Assembly (NCBI RefSeq): GCF_003054195.1
Contig: NZ_QBKP01000007.1
Span: forward strand, 124,001-188,000
DNA from: Gemmobacter caeni
GTDB lineage: Bacteria > Pseudomonadota > Alphaproteobacteria > Rhodobacterales > Rhodobacteraceae
DNA length: 64,000 nt
Direction: 5' to 3'
Both the position numbers and the translations under genes were made by a program. Below the pieces are notes generated by a model. The model saw only the letters and a program-made list of their open reading frames with translations, ran no database searches and was not told the DNA's origin. Every line of letters begins with the position of its first letter. Positions within the stretch are counted from its first letter, which is position 1. Below, one piece after another: positions 45,315-54,750 of the stretch.

Positions 45315-45731
45315 ATGTCTGCAACCACGGCAAACCGCGTCAACTGGCCCGCGATCTACGTTACCGCCGCCGCAGTCCTTGGCGCCGCACTGATCTTCCT
45401 GATCTGGGCTACCCCGGTAAAAGACGGCGCGAAGGATTGGTTCGCGCCGATGATCAAGGGCGGCTGGATGGCCTGGACCTTCCCGGTCGCGCTGTTCTTC
45501 TGGATCATCGCGAGCCTGCTCGTGACCTTCACCATCCTTGCGATCCGGTTCCCCGAAACCCCGCGCGTCGGACTCCTGCGGATCGAGACGACGCGCGGCG
45601 ACCGGCTGTTCATCTCTCTTCTCGGCTCGGCCTTCATCTGTCTGGCCTGGCTGTTCTTCGCGGGCCCCCCTGTCTGGGGCGGGCTCGCACTGTGCCTTGT
45701 CTATGCCGTGGCGGTTTTCGTCTGGGTTTAG
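45315..45731 (+). CDS. glpU: GlpU, small membrane protein of the glycerol transporter operon
   Basis: A 138-residue protein with four hydrophobic helices, matching the conserved small DUF2160-type membrane protein found between glpQ and glpV in this transporter family. Its role is not established; genetic position suggests an auxiliary subunit. ATG at 45315 has AGGAGGG about 8 bases upstream. Confidence 0.85.
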   Translation: MSATTANRVNWPAIYVTAAAVLGAALIFLIWATPVKDGAKDWFAPMIKGGWMAWTFPVALFFWIIASLLVTFTILAIRFPETPRVGLLRIETTRGDRLFISLLGSAFICLAWLFFAGPPVWGGLALCLVYAVAVFVWV

Positions 45732-45741
45732 ACCGGAAGAT

Positions 45742-45774
45742 CCCTCTGGTGCGGCTGGACCCCGCGCCAGAGGG
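45742..45774 (+). other. Intercistronic hairpin before glpV
   Basis: A 13-bp stem with one G-U pair (45742-45754 with 45762-45774, loop 7 bases) begins 10 bases past glpU. There is no T tract. Such hairpins often protect or separate the strongly expressed binding-protein segment of transporter mRNAs. Confidence 0.6.
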
Positions 45775-45818
45775 CAAGAATGCTCAACGCCTGTTTCACA
45801 TTCCAAGGGAGGAATACA

Positions 45819-47537
45819 ATGAGACTGACATCAACCGCAATGGCGCTGGCGCTGCTGGCCGTGGGGGCCCCCGCCTGGGCCGACATGGACGCCGCCAAGA
45901 AATTCCTCGATTCCGAAATCGCGGGCATGACCGTCCTGTCGCCCGAAGATCAGGAAAAGGAAATGCAGTGGTTCATCGACGCGGCCAAGCCCTTTTCGGG
46001 CATGGATATCAAGGTCGTGTCCGAAACCATCGCGACGCATGAATATGAATCCAAGGTTCTGGCCCCGGCCTTCACTGCCATCACCGGCATCAAGATCACC
46101 CATGATCTGATCGGCGAGGGTGATGTCGTCGAGAAGCTGCAAACCCAGATGCAGACCGGCGAGAACATCTATGACGCCTATGTCAACGATTCCGACCTGA
46201 TCGGGACGCACTGGCGCTATCAGCAGGCCCGCAACCTGACCGACTGGATGACGGGCGAGGGCAAGGATGTCACCAGCCCCGGTCTGGATCTGGCCGATTT
46301 CATCGGCACCCAGTTCACCACCGCGCCGGATGGCAAGCTTTACCAGCTTCCTGACCAGCAGTTCGCCAACCTCTACTGGTTCCGCTACGACTGGTTCACC
46401 GATCCCAAGACCATGGAGGATTTCAAGGCCAAATATGGCTATGACCTCGGCGTGCCGGTCAACTGGTCGGCCTATGAGGATATCGCCGAATTCTTCACCG
46501 GCCGCGACATGAGCTATGCGGGCGGGCCGTCCTCGGGCGTCTATGGCAACATGGACTACGGCAAGAAAGACCCGAGCCTCGGCTGGCGCTATACCGATGC
46601 CTGGATGTCGATGGCCGGTATGGGCGACAAGGGCGAGCCGAACGGCCTGCCGGTCGATGAATGGGGTGTCCGGGTCGATGAAAACTCGCGGCCCGTCGGC
46701 TCTTGCGTGGCGCGGGGTGGGGCAACCAACGATGCGGCTGCGGTCTATGCCGTGACCAAGGCGATCGACTGGTTGCAGAAATATACCCCGCCGGAAGCCA
46801 TGGGCATGACCTTCGGTGAGGCCGGTCCGGTTCCGGCGCAGGGTTCCATCGCGCAACAGATGTTCTGGTATACTGCTTTCACCGCCGACATGGTGAAGCC
46901 GGGCCTGCCGGTAATGAACGAGGATGGCACGCCGAAATGGCGCATGGCTCCCAGCCCGCATGGTGCGTATTGGACCGAGGGCACCAAGATCGGCTATCAG
47001 GATGTGGGGTCGTGGACGCTGATGAAATCCACCCCGGTGGATCGTGCGCAGGCCGCATGGCTTTATGCGCAATTCGTGACCTCGAAGCTGGTTGATCTGA
47101 AGAAATCCGATGTCGGCCTGACCTTCATCCGTCAGTCCACCATCGACAGCCAGCACTTCACCGACCGTGCGCCGAAGCTTGGCGGATTGATCGAGTTCTA
47201 CCGCTCGCCCGCCCGGACCCAGTGGTCGCCCACCGGCACCAATATCCCGGACTATCCGAAGCTGGCGCAGCTGTGGTGGCAGAATATCGGCGACGCGCTG
47301 TCGGGGGCCAAATCCCCGCAGGAGGCGCTGGACGCGCTGTGCGCCGATCAGGAAAAGGTGCTGATCCGGCTTGAGAAGTCGGGCGTTCAGGGCGACATCG
47401 GCCCGAAGATGAACGAAGAGCAGGACCCGCAATACTGGATCGACCAGCCGGGCGCGCCGGTCGGCAAGCTGGACAACGAAAAGCCGCAGGGCGAAACCGT
47501 GTCCTATGACGAGCTGATCAAATCCTGGCAGAACTGA
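45819..47537 (+). CDS. glpV: Glycerol-binding periplasmic protein GlpV
   Basis: A 572-residue extracellular solute-binding protein with a signal peptide ([16 protein letters not shown], cleavage near A-W-A). It is longer than typical sugar-binding proteins, as GlpV proteins are. It captures glycerol for GlpPQ. ATG at 45819 follows GGGAGG, and a hairpin stands on each side of the gene. Confidence 0.9.
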   Translation: MRLTSTAMALALLAVGAPAWADMDAAKKFLDSEIAGMTVLSPEDQEKEMQWFIDAAKPFSGMDIKVVSETIATHEYESKVLAPAFTAITGIKITHDLIGEGDVVEKLQTQMQTGENIYDAYVNDSDLIGTHWRYQQARNLTDWMTGEGKDVTSPGLDLADFIGTQFTTAPDGKLYQLPDQQFANLYWFRYDWFTDPKTMEDFKAKYGYDLGVPVNWSAYEDIAEFFTGRDMSYAGGPSSGVYGNMDYGKKDPSLGWRYTDAWMSMAGMGDKGEPNGLPVDEWGVRVDENSRPVGSCVARGGATNDAAAVYAVTKAIDWLQKYTPPEAMGMTFGEAGPVPAQGSIAQQMFWYTAFTADMVKPGLPVMNEDGTPKWRMAPSPHGAYWTEGTKIGYQDVGSWTLMKSTPVDRAQAAWLYAQFVTSKLVDLKKSDVGLTFIRQSTIDSQHFTDRAPKLGGLIEFYRSPARTQWSPTGTNIPDYPKLAQLWWQNIGDALSGAKSPQEALDALCADQEKVLIRLEKSGVQGDIGPKMNEEQDPQYWIDQPGAPVGKLDNEKPQGETVSYDELIKSWQN

Positions 47538-47547
47538 TGCCATGAAG

Positions 47548-47575
47548 GGTCCGGGCGGCTGCGGTCGCCCGGACC
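47548..47575 (+). terminator. Strong hairpin between glpV and glpK
   Basis: A perfect 10-bp GC-rich stem (47548-47557 with 47566-47575, loop 8 bases) lies 10 bases after glpV and is followed by TGTCTCTTCC. The tail is pyrimidine-rich, so partial termination is likely and would lower glpK relative to the transporter genes. Confidence 0.6.
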
Positions 47576-47607
47576 TGTCTCTTCCACGACCACGGGACCG
47601 CGCTGCC

Positions 47608-49098
47608 ATGACCCATATCCTTGCCATCGACCAGGGCACCACCTCGTCACGGGCGATCCTGTTCGACGCGGATCTTCGCCCGGTCGCTTCGGCGCAAGAG
47701 GAGTTTCCGCAGCATTATCCTGCCTCCGGCTGGGTTGAACATGATCCGGCAGATCTTTGGGCCACCACGGCGGCAACAGCGCGGGCGGCCATTGAACGCG
47801 CGGGGCTAGGCGTCGCGGCGGTTTCCGCCATCGGCATTACCAACCAGCGCGAAACCACCCTGCTGTGGGACCGCGCGACCGGCCAGCCATTGCACAATGC
47901 GATTGTCTGGCAGGACCGCCGCACTGCCCCGATCTGCGAGGGCTTGCGTGCCGCCGGACACGAGGCACTGATTACCGCGCGGACCGGGCTGCTGCTGGAC
48001 CCCTATTTCTCGGGCACCAAACTGAAATGGCTGCTTGATACCATTCCCGGCGCCCGTGAGCGTGCCAGAAGGGGTGAACTGGCTTTCGGCACTGTGGATA
48101 GCTGGCTGATCTGGAATCTGACCGCCGGCAAGGTGCATGCCACCGATGCCACCAATGCCTCGCGCACCCTGCTTTATGACATCGGGGCGAACCGCTGGGA
48201 TGCCGATATCTGCGCGCTTCTGGATATTCCCATGGCGCTGCTGCCCGAGGTGCGCGACTGCGCGGATGATTTTGGCACCACGCGGCCCGATCTGTTCGGA
48301 CGGGAAATCCCGATCCTCGGTGTTGCGGGTGACCAGCAGGCGGCGGCAATGGGGCAGGCGTGCTTTCAGCCCGGCATGATGAAATCGACCTATGGCACCG
48401 GCTGTTTCGCCTTGCTGAACACCGGGGCGGATCGGGTGCCCTCGACCAACCGGCTGCTGACCACCATTGCCAGCCGTCTGGACGGCAAGACCAGCTATGC
48501 GCTGGAAGGTTCGATCTTCATCGCAGGGGCAGTGGTGCAATGGCTGCGTGATGGTTTGAAGATCATCCGCAGCGCGCCGGAAACGCAGCCCCTCGCCGAA
48601 AGTGCCGATCCGGCGCAAGAGGTGATCCTCGTTCCCGCCTTCACCGGCCTTGGCGCGCCCTACTGGCGGCCCGAATGCCGGGGGGCGATCTTCGGATTGA
48701 CCCGCAACTCCGGCCCGGCCGAACTGGCACGGGCTGCACTGGAAAGCGTGGGCTACCAGACGCGTGATCTGCTGCAGGCGATGCGCTCTGACTGGGGCGC
48801 GGCTGCCGATGGTGTGCTGCGGGTTGACGGTGGCATGGCGGCAAGTGACTGGGCGATGCAGTTTCTGGCTGACCTTCTTGGCGCGCCGGTGGATCGGCCG
48901 GTTGTGACGGAAACCACCGCGCTCGGCGCGGCCTGGCTTGCCGGCTACCGGGCCGGTCTTTACCCCGGACCCGAGCAATTCGCCAAGACCTGGGCGCTGG
49001 AACGCCGTTTCGTACCGGCTATGGGCGGGGCAGAACGGGACGCGAGATACGCGCGCTGGACCCGCGCCGTCAGCGCCACTGTGGCCGCGTCCGAATGA
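47608..49098 (+). CDS. glpK: Glycerol kinase
   Basis: A 496-residue FGGY kinase with the phosphate-binding [10 protein letters not shown], the substrate motif T-N-Q-R-E-T-T, and K-S-T-Y-G-T-G-C-F. It phosphorylates incoming glycerol, feeding GlpD. Length is normal for the family. It is the last gene of the glp operon. Confidence 0.95.
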   Translation: MTHILAIDQGTTSSRAILFDADLRPVASAQEEFPQHYPASGWVEHDPADLWATTAATARAAIERAGLGVAAVSAIGITNQRETTLLWDRATGQPLHNAIVWQDRRTAPICEGLRAAGHEALITARTGLLLDPYFSGTKLKWLLDTIPGARERARRGELAFGTVDSWLIWNLTAGKVHATDATNASRTLLYDIGANRWDADICALLDIPMALLPEVRDCADDFGTTRPDLFGREIPILGVAGDQQAAAMGQACFQPGMMKSTYGTGCFALLNTGADRVPSTNRLLTTIASRLDGKTSYALEGSIFIAGAVVQWLRDGLKIIRSAPETQPLAESADPAQEVILVPAFTGLGAPYWRPECRGAIFGLTRNSGPAELARAALESVGYQTRDLLQAMRSDWGAAADGVLRVDGGMAASDWAMQFLADLLGAPVDRPVVTETTALGAAWLAGYRAGLYPGPEQFAKTWALERRFVPAMGGAERDARYARWTRAVSATVAASE

Positions 49099-49210
49099 AA
49101 ATCCGCTCCGTCATTTGCTGCGTCAGACAGGAATGACGATGCGCTGACGCAAGGCAGGTCATTGTCCTTTCAAGCACCGCGGCTGTTGCCGCATCGCCGA
49201 GGACCGAACG

Positions 49211-50533
49211 ATGACCTGCACTCTCGACAGCACTGAAGTTGCCAGCGCCACGGCGATGGACCAGTTCGATGCCGGATGCGTCTCGCTGATGGATCGCTGG
49301 CAGCCGATGACGGAATGGTATGACGAGCGGCTGAAATCTGGGCTTGATGCCACATGCAAGGCCAATGCCTGCCGCATCGGCCCGCGCGTGGTGGCGCGTG
49401 ATCGGGCAGGGCGCGGGCTGGCGGGAATCAATATGGCCTCGCAGGATTTCCTGAGCCTCGCCTCGCATCCCAAGATCCTTGCGGCGGCTTCGGCGGCGGC
49501 ACGGCGCTACGGGGTCCATTCGGCGGGCACTGCGGTCCAGATGGGGCTGACCACGCTGACCACCTCGCTGGAAGAGCGGATTGCCGCTTTCGTCGGCATG
49601 GCACAGGCCATCGTGTTTCCAAGCGGCTGGACCGCCGGTTTCGGCGCCATTCGCGCGCTGGTGCGGCCGGGCGATCATGTGCTGGTGGACGCCCATGCCC
49701 GGGAATGTCTTCAGGACGGCGCCGCCGCTTCCGGTGCAACCGTGCATCAGATCCAGCACGGCTCGACCGAGGCGCTGGTCCGCCGGCTGGAACGACTGCG
49801 GGATGAAGACCCGCAGGCCGGCATCATCGTTGTGACCGAGGCGCTGTTCGCCATGGAACCGGGCAGCGCCAGCCTGCCCGAATTGCAGCAGCTTTGCCGT
49901 CGCTATGCGGCGACGCTACTGGTGGATGTGGCCAATGACCTGGGTGCGCTTGGCGCCACAGGGCGTGGTGTCTGCGAGATGCAGGGCATCCTTGGCGGTA
50001 TCGACATCCTCACCGGCAGCTTCTCCAAGACTTTCGCGGCGAATGGCGGGTTTGTCGCCTCCAACCATCCGGCCCTGCGGCTTGCCATGCGGGTGGGCAG
50101 TTCGGTGCAGGGATGCAGCAATGCGATATCGCCCCTTCAGGCAGCGGTGGTGCTGGCCGCGCTGGAAATCGTGGACAGCGAGGAAGGCGCCGAACGGCGC
50201 AACCGGCTGATGCAGAACATCGAAAGGCTGCGCACCGGGCTGGAGGACGCAGGGTTTGAGGTCACCGGTGCGCCGGGCGCGGTCGTGACCGTCAGGCTCG
50301 GGCGGCTGGCCTGCGCGCGGCGGCTGACGGCCGACATGCTGTCGCGGGGCGCGCTGCTCAACCTGACCGAGCCGCTGACGCCGGGAAGCGCCGATGCGCT
50401 GTGGCGGCTGAAGCTTCTCGCCGATCACGGAACCAGCGAGGTCGATGGCTTCGTGGCGATTGCCCGCGAGGCGAAAGCCCGGCTTGACGAAGAAAATGCG
50501 CGCAGTGCCGCGCTTCAGTATGCGGTGGCCTGA
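49211..50533 (+). CDS. Atypical alpha-oxoamine synthase (AONS/KBL/ALAS family)
   Basis: A 440-residue PLP enzyme of the family that condenses an amino acid with an acyl-CoA. The PLP lysine is kept (Lys273 in T-G-S-F-S-K-T-F), as is the G-A-L-G-A-T-G-R-G segment. Aligned by eye, the PLP-stacking histidine of the D-x-x-N-H-A-S motif is Arg164 (D-A-H-A-R-E-C). The histidine of the D-E-A-H motif is Asn242 (D-V-A-N-D). Product and substrate are unknown. An 8-bp inverted repeat (49119-49126 and 49144-49151) lies in the 112-bp gap upstream. The next gene is a SARP-type regulator, so specialised metabolism is plausible. Confidence 0.8.
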   Translation: MTCTLDSTEVASATAMDQFDAGCVSLMDRWQPMTEWYDERLKSGLDATCKANACRIGPRVVARDRAGRGLAGINMASQDFLSLASHPKILAAASAAARRYGVHSAGTAVQMGLTTLTTSLEERIAAFVGMAQAIVFPSGWTAGFGAIRALVRPGDHVLVDAHARECLQDGAAASGATVHQIQHGSTEALVRRLERLRDEDPQAGIIVVTEALFAMEPGSASLPELQQLCRRYAATLLVDVANDLGALGATGRGVCEMQGILGGIDILTGSFSKTFAANGGFVASNHPALRLAMRVGSSVQGCSNAISPLQAAVVLAALEIVDSEEGAERRNRLMQNIERLRTGLEDAGFEVTGAPGAVVTVRLGRLACARRLTADMLSRGALLNLTEPLTPGSADALWRLKLLADHGTSEVDGFVAIAREAKARLDEENARSAALQYAVA

Positions 50534-50559
50534 CGATCCCCTCAGGGCCACTGTATCGG

Positions 50560-50623
50560 TGCGGATCGGTCAATGACGGCAGGTGGCGGGGCAACCCGGA
50601 ATGTCGTCTTTGGCCGATCCGCA
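50560..50623. promoter_or_regulatory. Widely spaced inverted repeat upstream of the SARP gene
   Basis: TGCGGATCGG (50560-50569) and its exact complement CCGATCCGCA (50614-50623) face each other across 44 bp, just before the SARP start at 50700. It may be a pair of regulator half-sites. Confidence 0.45.
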
Positions 50624-50699
50624 TCTGCCACGGGTTTACGCCCGCACCGCACACGGCTATCCCTAGAATCAGACTTCGATTTCTGGGGATGTATCGAAG

Positions 50700-52634
50700 A
50701 TGGCCGGGTGCACCTACTTCCGCATCCTTGACAGATTTTGCTTGTCGGTCGACGGGCAGGAACTGCCCGTAAAGGGGCAGAAGCAGAAGGCTATTCTCGC
50801 ATGGTTCAGCCTGACCGGCGAAAGCGGTATCGCGCGCGACCGGCTGGCTGATCTTTTGTGGTCCGATTCCGGCGCGGAAAAGGCTCGTGGTTCTCTGCGC
50901 AATACCCTGCATGTGCTGGCACGCGACTGTGCGGGGATTTCGCTGTTCGAGGCTGACCGTCTGGCGGTGCGGGCACGGTTCGCGGGCGCGCCGTGTGACA
51001 TATCGCAGGCTTTGGCGGCTTTCGACGCGGGGGATACAGCACCGCTTGCGGCGCGGTCGCTTGCCGATGCCGACATCCGCTTCGCCGCCGATCTGTGGGG
51101 GCTGGACCCGGAGTTCGATGGCTTCCTGACCGAACGCAAGGCAGCCTATCTGGCGCATCTTTCAGCGCAGCTGCGCTCCCGTCTGCACGCGGCTGGCGAA
51201 AAAACCGGCGCGCGTCTGCTGGCCGAGCGCCTGCGCGAGCTGGAACCTCAGGATGAAGAGGCAACGCGGGCGCTGATGCGTCTGGATATCGCGGCGGGTA
51301 ATAACGCTGCTGCGATGGAACATTATCGCAAGCTCTGGACGCTTCTGGACGAGGAATTCGATCTGGAACCCGCCGAGGAAACCCAGGCGCTTGCGATTTC
51401 GCTCAAGCTTTCCGGTTCGGCTGCGCCCTTGCCGGCGCAGCTTGACGACAAACGGATCACGATTTTCGTCCAGTCCTTCGCCTTGTCCGCGCTGCCTGAT
51501 GACGAACAGATTCTGGTGGCGGCGGTGCAGGCCGAACTGGGATCGGCGCTTTATGCGGTCGAAGACTGGGTGACCATCGAAACCAGCCCCGGAATGCAAC
51601 TGCCCGCCCGCCCCGGCAATTACGAACTGCGTGGTTCGCTGTCGCCGGGGCTGGAGGAAATGCGGCTGATCCTGTCGCTGAAGGATCTGTCCACTGGCGC
51701 GATTATCTGGTCATGGCCGCTGCATATCCGGCGCGGCGACTGGGTGCGCAACTCGGGTTTCGCGGTGCAGCGTATCGCCATGCGCCTGACCGGCAAGCTG
51801 GAGTCGCATTACATCAGCGGGCTGGAAGGCCTGTCCGATGCCCAGCTTGCCGATTATCGCAAGCTGATGCGCGCGGGCTGGCTGATGCGCGACTGGTCTT
51901 CGGATGCGGACCGGCGGGCGGAGGCGCTGCTGCGCTCGGTTTCCTCCGGCGGCGATCTGGGGCTGCGCGCGCGTATCGGGCTGGCCGAATTGCTCAACAG
52001 CCGCGAACTGATCTTTCCGGGCTCGGGTCCGGTTCATGCCGGTGTACCCGAAGCGCTGGAAATCGGGCGGGCCTGCACCGCCGAGGCGCCCGACCGTGGC
52101 GATGCCTGGCTTGCCTTCGGCTGGAGCTCGATCCTGCTGGATCACGTCGACGCCGCGGCCGAGGCCGCGAATGTGGTGGCCGACCTGTCGCAAAGCAATC
52201 CGCGCCGCCTGTCGGCGGCGTCGGAAATGATGGCGCTGACCGGGCAGGTGACTCGCGCGACCCGCCTGGCCGAGGCGGCTTCGGCGCTTGATGCCGGGGT
52301 GTGCCGGGTGTCGATGGGCTATCGGACGCCGGTCGCGCTGTTGTTGGGCGATTATGCCACAGCGATGGATCTGGCCGACCGGGCCGCCGGGGCCATTCCC
52401 TTTACCTATGCCTATGGCTGCGCCGCCGCCGTGATGGCGGGGGATATGGCGCGGGCGGCCGGGTTCTGGCACCGTTTCAGCACCGATATTTCCGGCCGCT
52501 GGCAGGGCGCAGGTGCGCCAGATCCGCTGTCGTGGTTTCTGGCGGCGACGTCGATGCGGTCAGCCTACGGACTTGACCGCATCGCCGAGGCCCTGTGGCA
52601 GATCGCCGGTCAGCGGCAGGATCGCGTGGTATAA
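50700..52634 (+). CDS. SARP/BTAD-type transcriptional activator
   Basis: A 644-residue protein. An OmpR-like winged helix comes at about 1-95 (G-Q-K-Q-K-A-I-L-A-W-F-S-L then R-L-A-D-L-L-W). A bacterial transcriptional activation domain follows at about 100-240 (A-E-R-L-R-E-L-E-P-Q-D-E-E-A-T-R-A-L-M-R, H-Y-R-K-L-W-T-L-L-D-E-E-F). A central region is reminiscent of TolB/adenylate-cyclase-associated domains, and the C-terminal part is TPR-like and helical. No transmembrane segment is seen. Such SARP proteins activate nearby biosynthetic or export genes; the flanking oxoamine synthase and the convergent YcaO operon are candidate targets. Its 3' end overlaps the convergent gene by 25 bases. Confidence 0.8.
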   Translation: MAGCTYFRILDRFCLSVDGQELPVKGQKQKAILAWFSLTGESGIARDRLADLLWSDSGAEKARGSLRNTLHVLARDCAGISLFEADRLAVRARFAGAPCDISQALAAFDAGDTAPLAARSLADADIRFAADLWGLDPEFDGFLTERKAAYLAHLSAQLRSRLHAAGEKTGARLLAERLRELEPQDEEATRALMRLDIAAGNNAAAMEHYRKLWTLLDEEFDLEPAEETQALAISLKLSGSAAPLPAQLDDKRITIFVQSFALSALPDDEQILVAAVQAELGSALYAVEDWVTIETSPGMQLPARPGNYELRGSLSPGLEEMRLILSLKDLSTGAIIWSWPLHIRRGDWVRNSGFAVQRIAMRLTGKLESHYISGLEGLSDAQLADYRKLMRAGWLMRDWSSDADRRAEALLRSVSSGGDLGLRARIGLAELLNSRELIFPGSGPVHAGVPEALEIGRACTAEAPDRGDAWLAFGWSSILLDHVDAAAEAANVVADLSQSNPRRLSAASEMMALTGQVTRATRLAEAASALDAGVCRVSMGYRTPVALLLGDYATAMDLADRAAGAIPFTYAYGCAAAVMAGDMARAAGFWHRFSTDISGRWQGAGAPDPLSWFLAATSMRSAYGLDRIAEALWQIAGQRQDRVV

Positions 52635-53173
52635 TCGCCCACATTGCCCCAGACGAACTGCATCGCGGTTGTCTTGCCCGCAAAGTAATCGTCCAGATAG
52701 GTCAGGTTCTGGAACCTGCTGCCCTCAGCCTGGTGCTGGAGCGCCAGATCCTCCTTGGCGGCGATGTTGTTCTTTTCGGGCAGGCGGATATTCACATGGT
52801 CGGCGGTGTTCTGGAACAGGCTCATCGTCGCGGCTTTGTGGACATGCTGGACCTCAAGCACCCCGTCGACAACCCAATGCCCCAGCGGATCATCGGAGGT
52901 GTCCCCGTCCAGCGGTTTGAAATAGGCGGCGAACAGCGGCGACTTGACCGTTTCGGTCACGATGTCGGGCGAACGGGCGAGGCTGCCCTCTCCCTCGGCG
53001 AGCTGCGCGGCGAATTTGCGGGCATAATTCGCCAGCAGATTGCAGAATGCCTCGACCGTTGTCGGGTAGTTCGCCGCGGGCTGCCGCGTCATGGCAATCA
53101 TGAAGGCGCCGACGGTTTCAAAGTCGATGGTATTGTATTTCACATCCGGCTGGGCCGGGCTTCCGGTGGTCAT
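52610..53173 (-). CDS. Unknown 187-residue protein linked to a haem peroxidase and YcaO gene
   Basis: I do not recognise a family. The protein is hydrophilic, without signal peptide or membrane helix. It has only two cysteines, one in E-A-F-C-N-L-L and one at the very C-terminus, which reads T-T-R-S-C-R. It is the last gene of a leftward three-gene operon (YcaO-like, peroxidase, this gene). The ATG at 53173 lies 2 bases after the peroxidase stop with GCGGAG upstream. The Thr/Ser/Cys-rich tail next to a YcaO gene makes it a speculative modification substrate. Confidence 0.6.
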   Translation of the reverse strand: MTTGSPAQPDVKYNTIDFETVGAFMIAMTRQPAANYPTTVEAFCNLLANYARKFAAQLAEGEGSLARSPDIVTETVKSPLFAAYFKPLDGDTSDDPLGHWVVDGVLEVQHVHKAATMSLFQNTADHVNIRLPEKNNIAAKEDLALQHQAEGSRFQNLTYLDDYFAGKTTAMQFVWGNVGDYTTRSCR

Positions 53174-53175
53174 TG

Positions 53176-54699
53176 TCACACTCCGCTGTTGAGGGTCAGA
53201 AATCGTATCAGGCTGGGCATGTCGGGGATATCCGGCATGTCAGGGTCGACGGGGGCGTCTGGCAGGGCGGCTTCGGCAGTTTCAACCGCCGCGCGGATCG
53301 CCCCCCACAGAAGTGCCGACCCCAGCGCGCCCAGTCGCAGACCGTCGCCAAAGCCCTGCGTGGCGGGCCCGCGACCGGCCTCAAGCAGCGTGTAAAGATA
53401 TAGCGGCGGATCGGCAGCCAGATGCGGTGGCGCCAGATGCCCGCAGGCGTTGCACCAGTCGCTGATCAGCTTTGCCCGTGCGGGGCCATCCCATAGCAGC
53501 CAGTCGGGAAAGCGGCTCCGCAGGGCAGGGGCCAACCGGGTGGCGAGGCTTGACACGGATTGCAGGCCGCCATCGGTGCTGCGGGCCAGATCGCGCAACG
53601 CCAGATCGTTGTCGCTGGTGACAAGCGAGGAGTGAATCTCCATCGCATCCGGCAGGCCGAAATCACTGCCGAACATGGCCGCCAGCCCGCCTTCCATCCG
53701 CATGGCCTTTTGCGGTGGTGAGAGCAGATCGAGATCAAAGAAATTGCGCCAGTCGATGCGCCAGAAATTCTCTGCCCCCGGCCGGGCGCGCAGGGCGGCG
53801 ATATCGGGATCGCCACGCAGCAACAGGCGCACGGGAACGGTGTTGACGTTCAGCCTGTACTGGCTGCGCACCAGCCAGTGTCCTGCGCGCAGGATGGCCG
53901 CCATCACTTCAACCGGGATATCGGCGGCGCCGGGCGGTCCCAGGTCGGCAGGCGTATCGGCCAGCGCGGGCAGGGCGAGGCGCGGCAGCAGATCGCGCAG
54001 CAACAGCCCGTGCCACATCCGAACCGTGGCGGTCTTGGCCCCGCGCAGGCTGTCGGCAGGCGAATGACCGCGTGCGGCAAGCCGGGTGGTCACCGCCCCG
54101 GCATGGGCGATGAACAGCGCCGAAAGCTGTGCGATCATCGGGTTGTCGTCATTGCGCGTATCAGGCAGCGCGCCCAGCGTCCGGCCAAGGCCGCTTGCAG
54201 GTTTCCGGCGCGTGATGTCGGCGGCGAAATACGGATAGAACAGCGGTGCCGGGGGAAACCTGTGCAATTCGGGCAGGGACAGATCGGCGGAAACCGGGCC
54301 GAACAGGCTTTCCAGATGCAGCGGCTGGGTCCGCTCGGCCTGTGTCACCGTTGTGCGGGTAAGCTCTGGCGCGGGGTCGGACAGCGCATAATCGAATTCA
54401 CCTTCCGTCGGCGTGCACAGGTCATGGGCCAGCAGTTGCCCGAGGTAGGTATACCCCGCAGGCATCTCGCCTTCGGCACCGGCCTGCGCGGGTTTGACCA
54501 GCCGCGCCGCCAGATCCGGCAGGTCGCGCACCGACCCCAGCAGCGATTGCCCACCGCAATAGAGCGATGCGGACTCTGCCATCTTCGGACAGCCGAAACT
54601 GCGCCGCCCCGCGGGCAGGGCAGGCGGCGGCAGTTGTGCCGCCGCTTTCAGCATACGCCATGCCATGTAAGGGCTGGTCCCTCCGGGTGGATTCGGCAT
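53176..54699 (-). CDS. Animal-type (peroxidase-cyclooxygenase) haem peroxidase
   Basis: A 507-residue protein with the family landmarks in order: distal G-Q-L-L-A-H-D, L-H-L-E-S-L-F-G, the catalytic-arginine region D-T-R-N-D-D-N-P, H-A-G-A-V in place of the usual H-N, and R-A-G-H-W-L-V with the likely proximal histidine. No signal peptide is evident, which is unusual for a secreted defence enzyme and suggests cytoplasmic action. It could oxidise a peptide or small molecule made by its neighbours. GTG at 54717 is an alternative start, but ATG 54699 has GGGAG well placed. Confidence 0.75.
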   Translation of the reverse strand: MPNPPGGTSPYMAWRMLKAAAQLPPPALPAGRRSFGCPKMAESASLYCGGQSLLGSVRDLPDLAARLVKPAQAGAEGEMPAGYTYLGQLLAHDLCTPTEGEFDYALSDPAPELTRTTVTQAERTQPLHLESLFGPVSADLSLPELHRFPPAPLFYPYFAADITRRKPASGLGRTLGALPDTRNDDNPMIAQLSALFIAHAGAVTTRLAARGHSPADSLRGAKTATVRMWHGLLLRDLLPRLALPALADTPADLGPPGAADIPVEVMAAILRAGHWLVRSQYRLNVNTVPVRLLLRGDPDIAALRARPGAENFWRIDWRNFFDLDLLSPPQKAMRMEGGLAAMFGSDFGLPDAMEIHSSLVTSDNDLALRDLARSTDGGLQSVSSLATRLAPALRSRFPDWLLWDGPARAKLISDWCNACGHLAPPHLAADPPLYLYTLLEAGRGPATQGFGDGLRLGALGSALLWGAIRAAVETAEAALPDAPVDPDMPDIPDMPSLIRFLTLNSGV

Positions 54700-54750
54700 C
54701 GGTTTCTCCCTTGTCACGGGGAATATGTCGCGCGATGCGTCAGCGTAACG

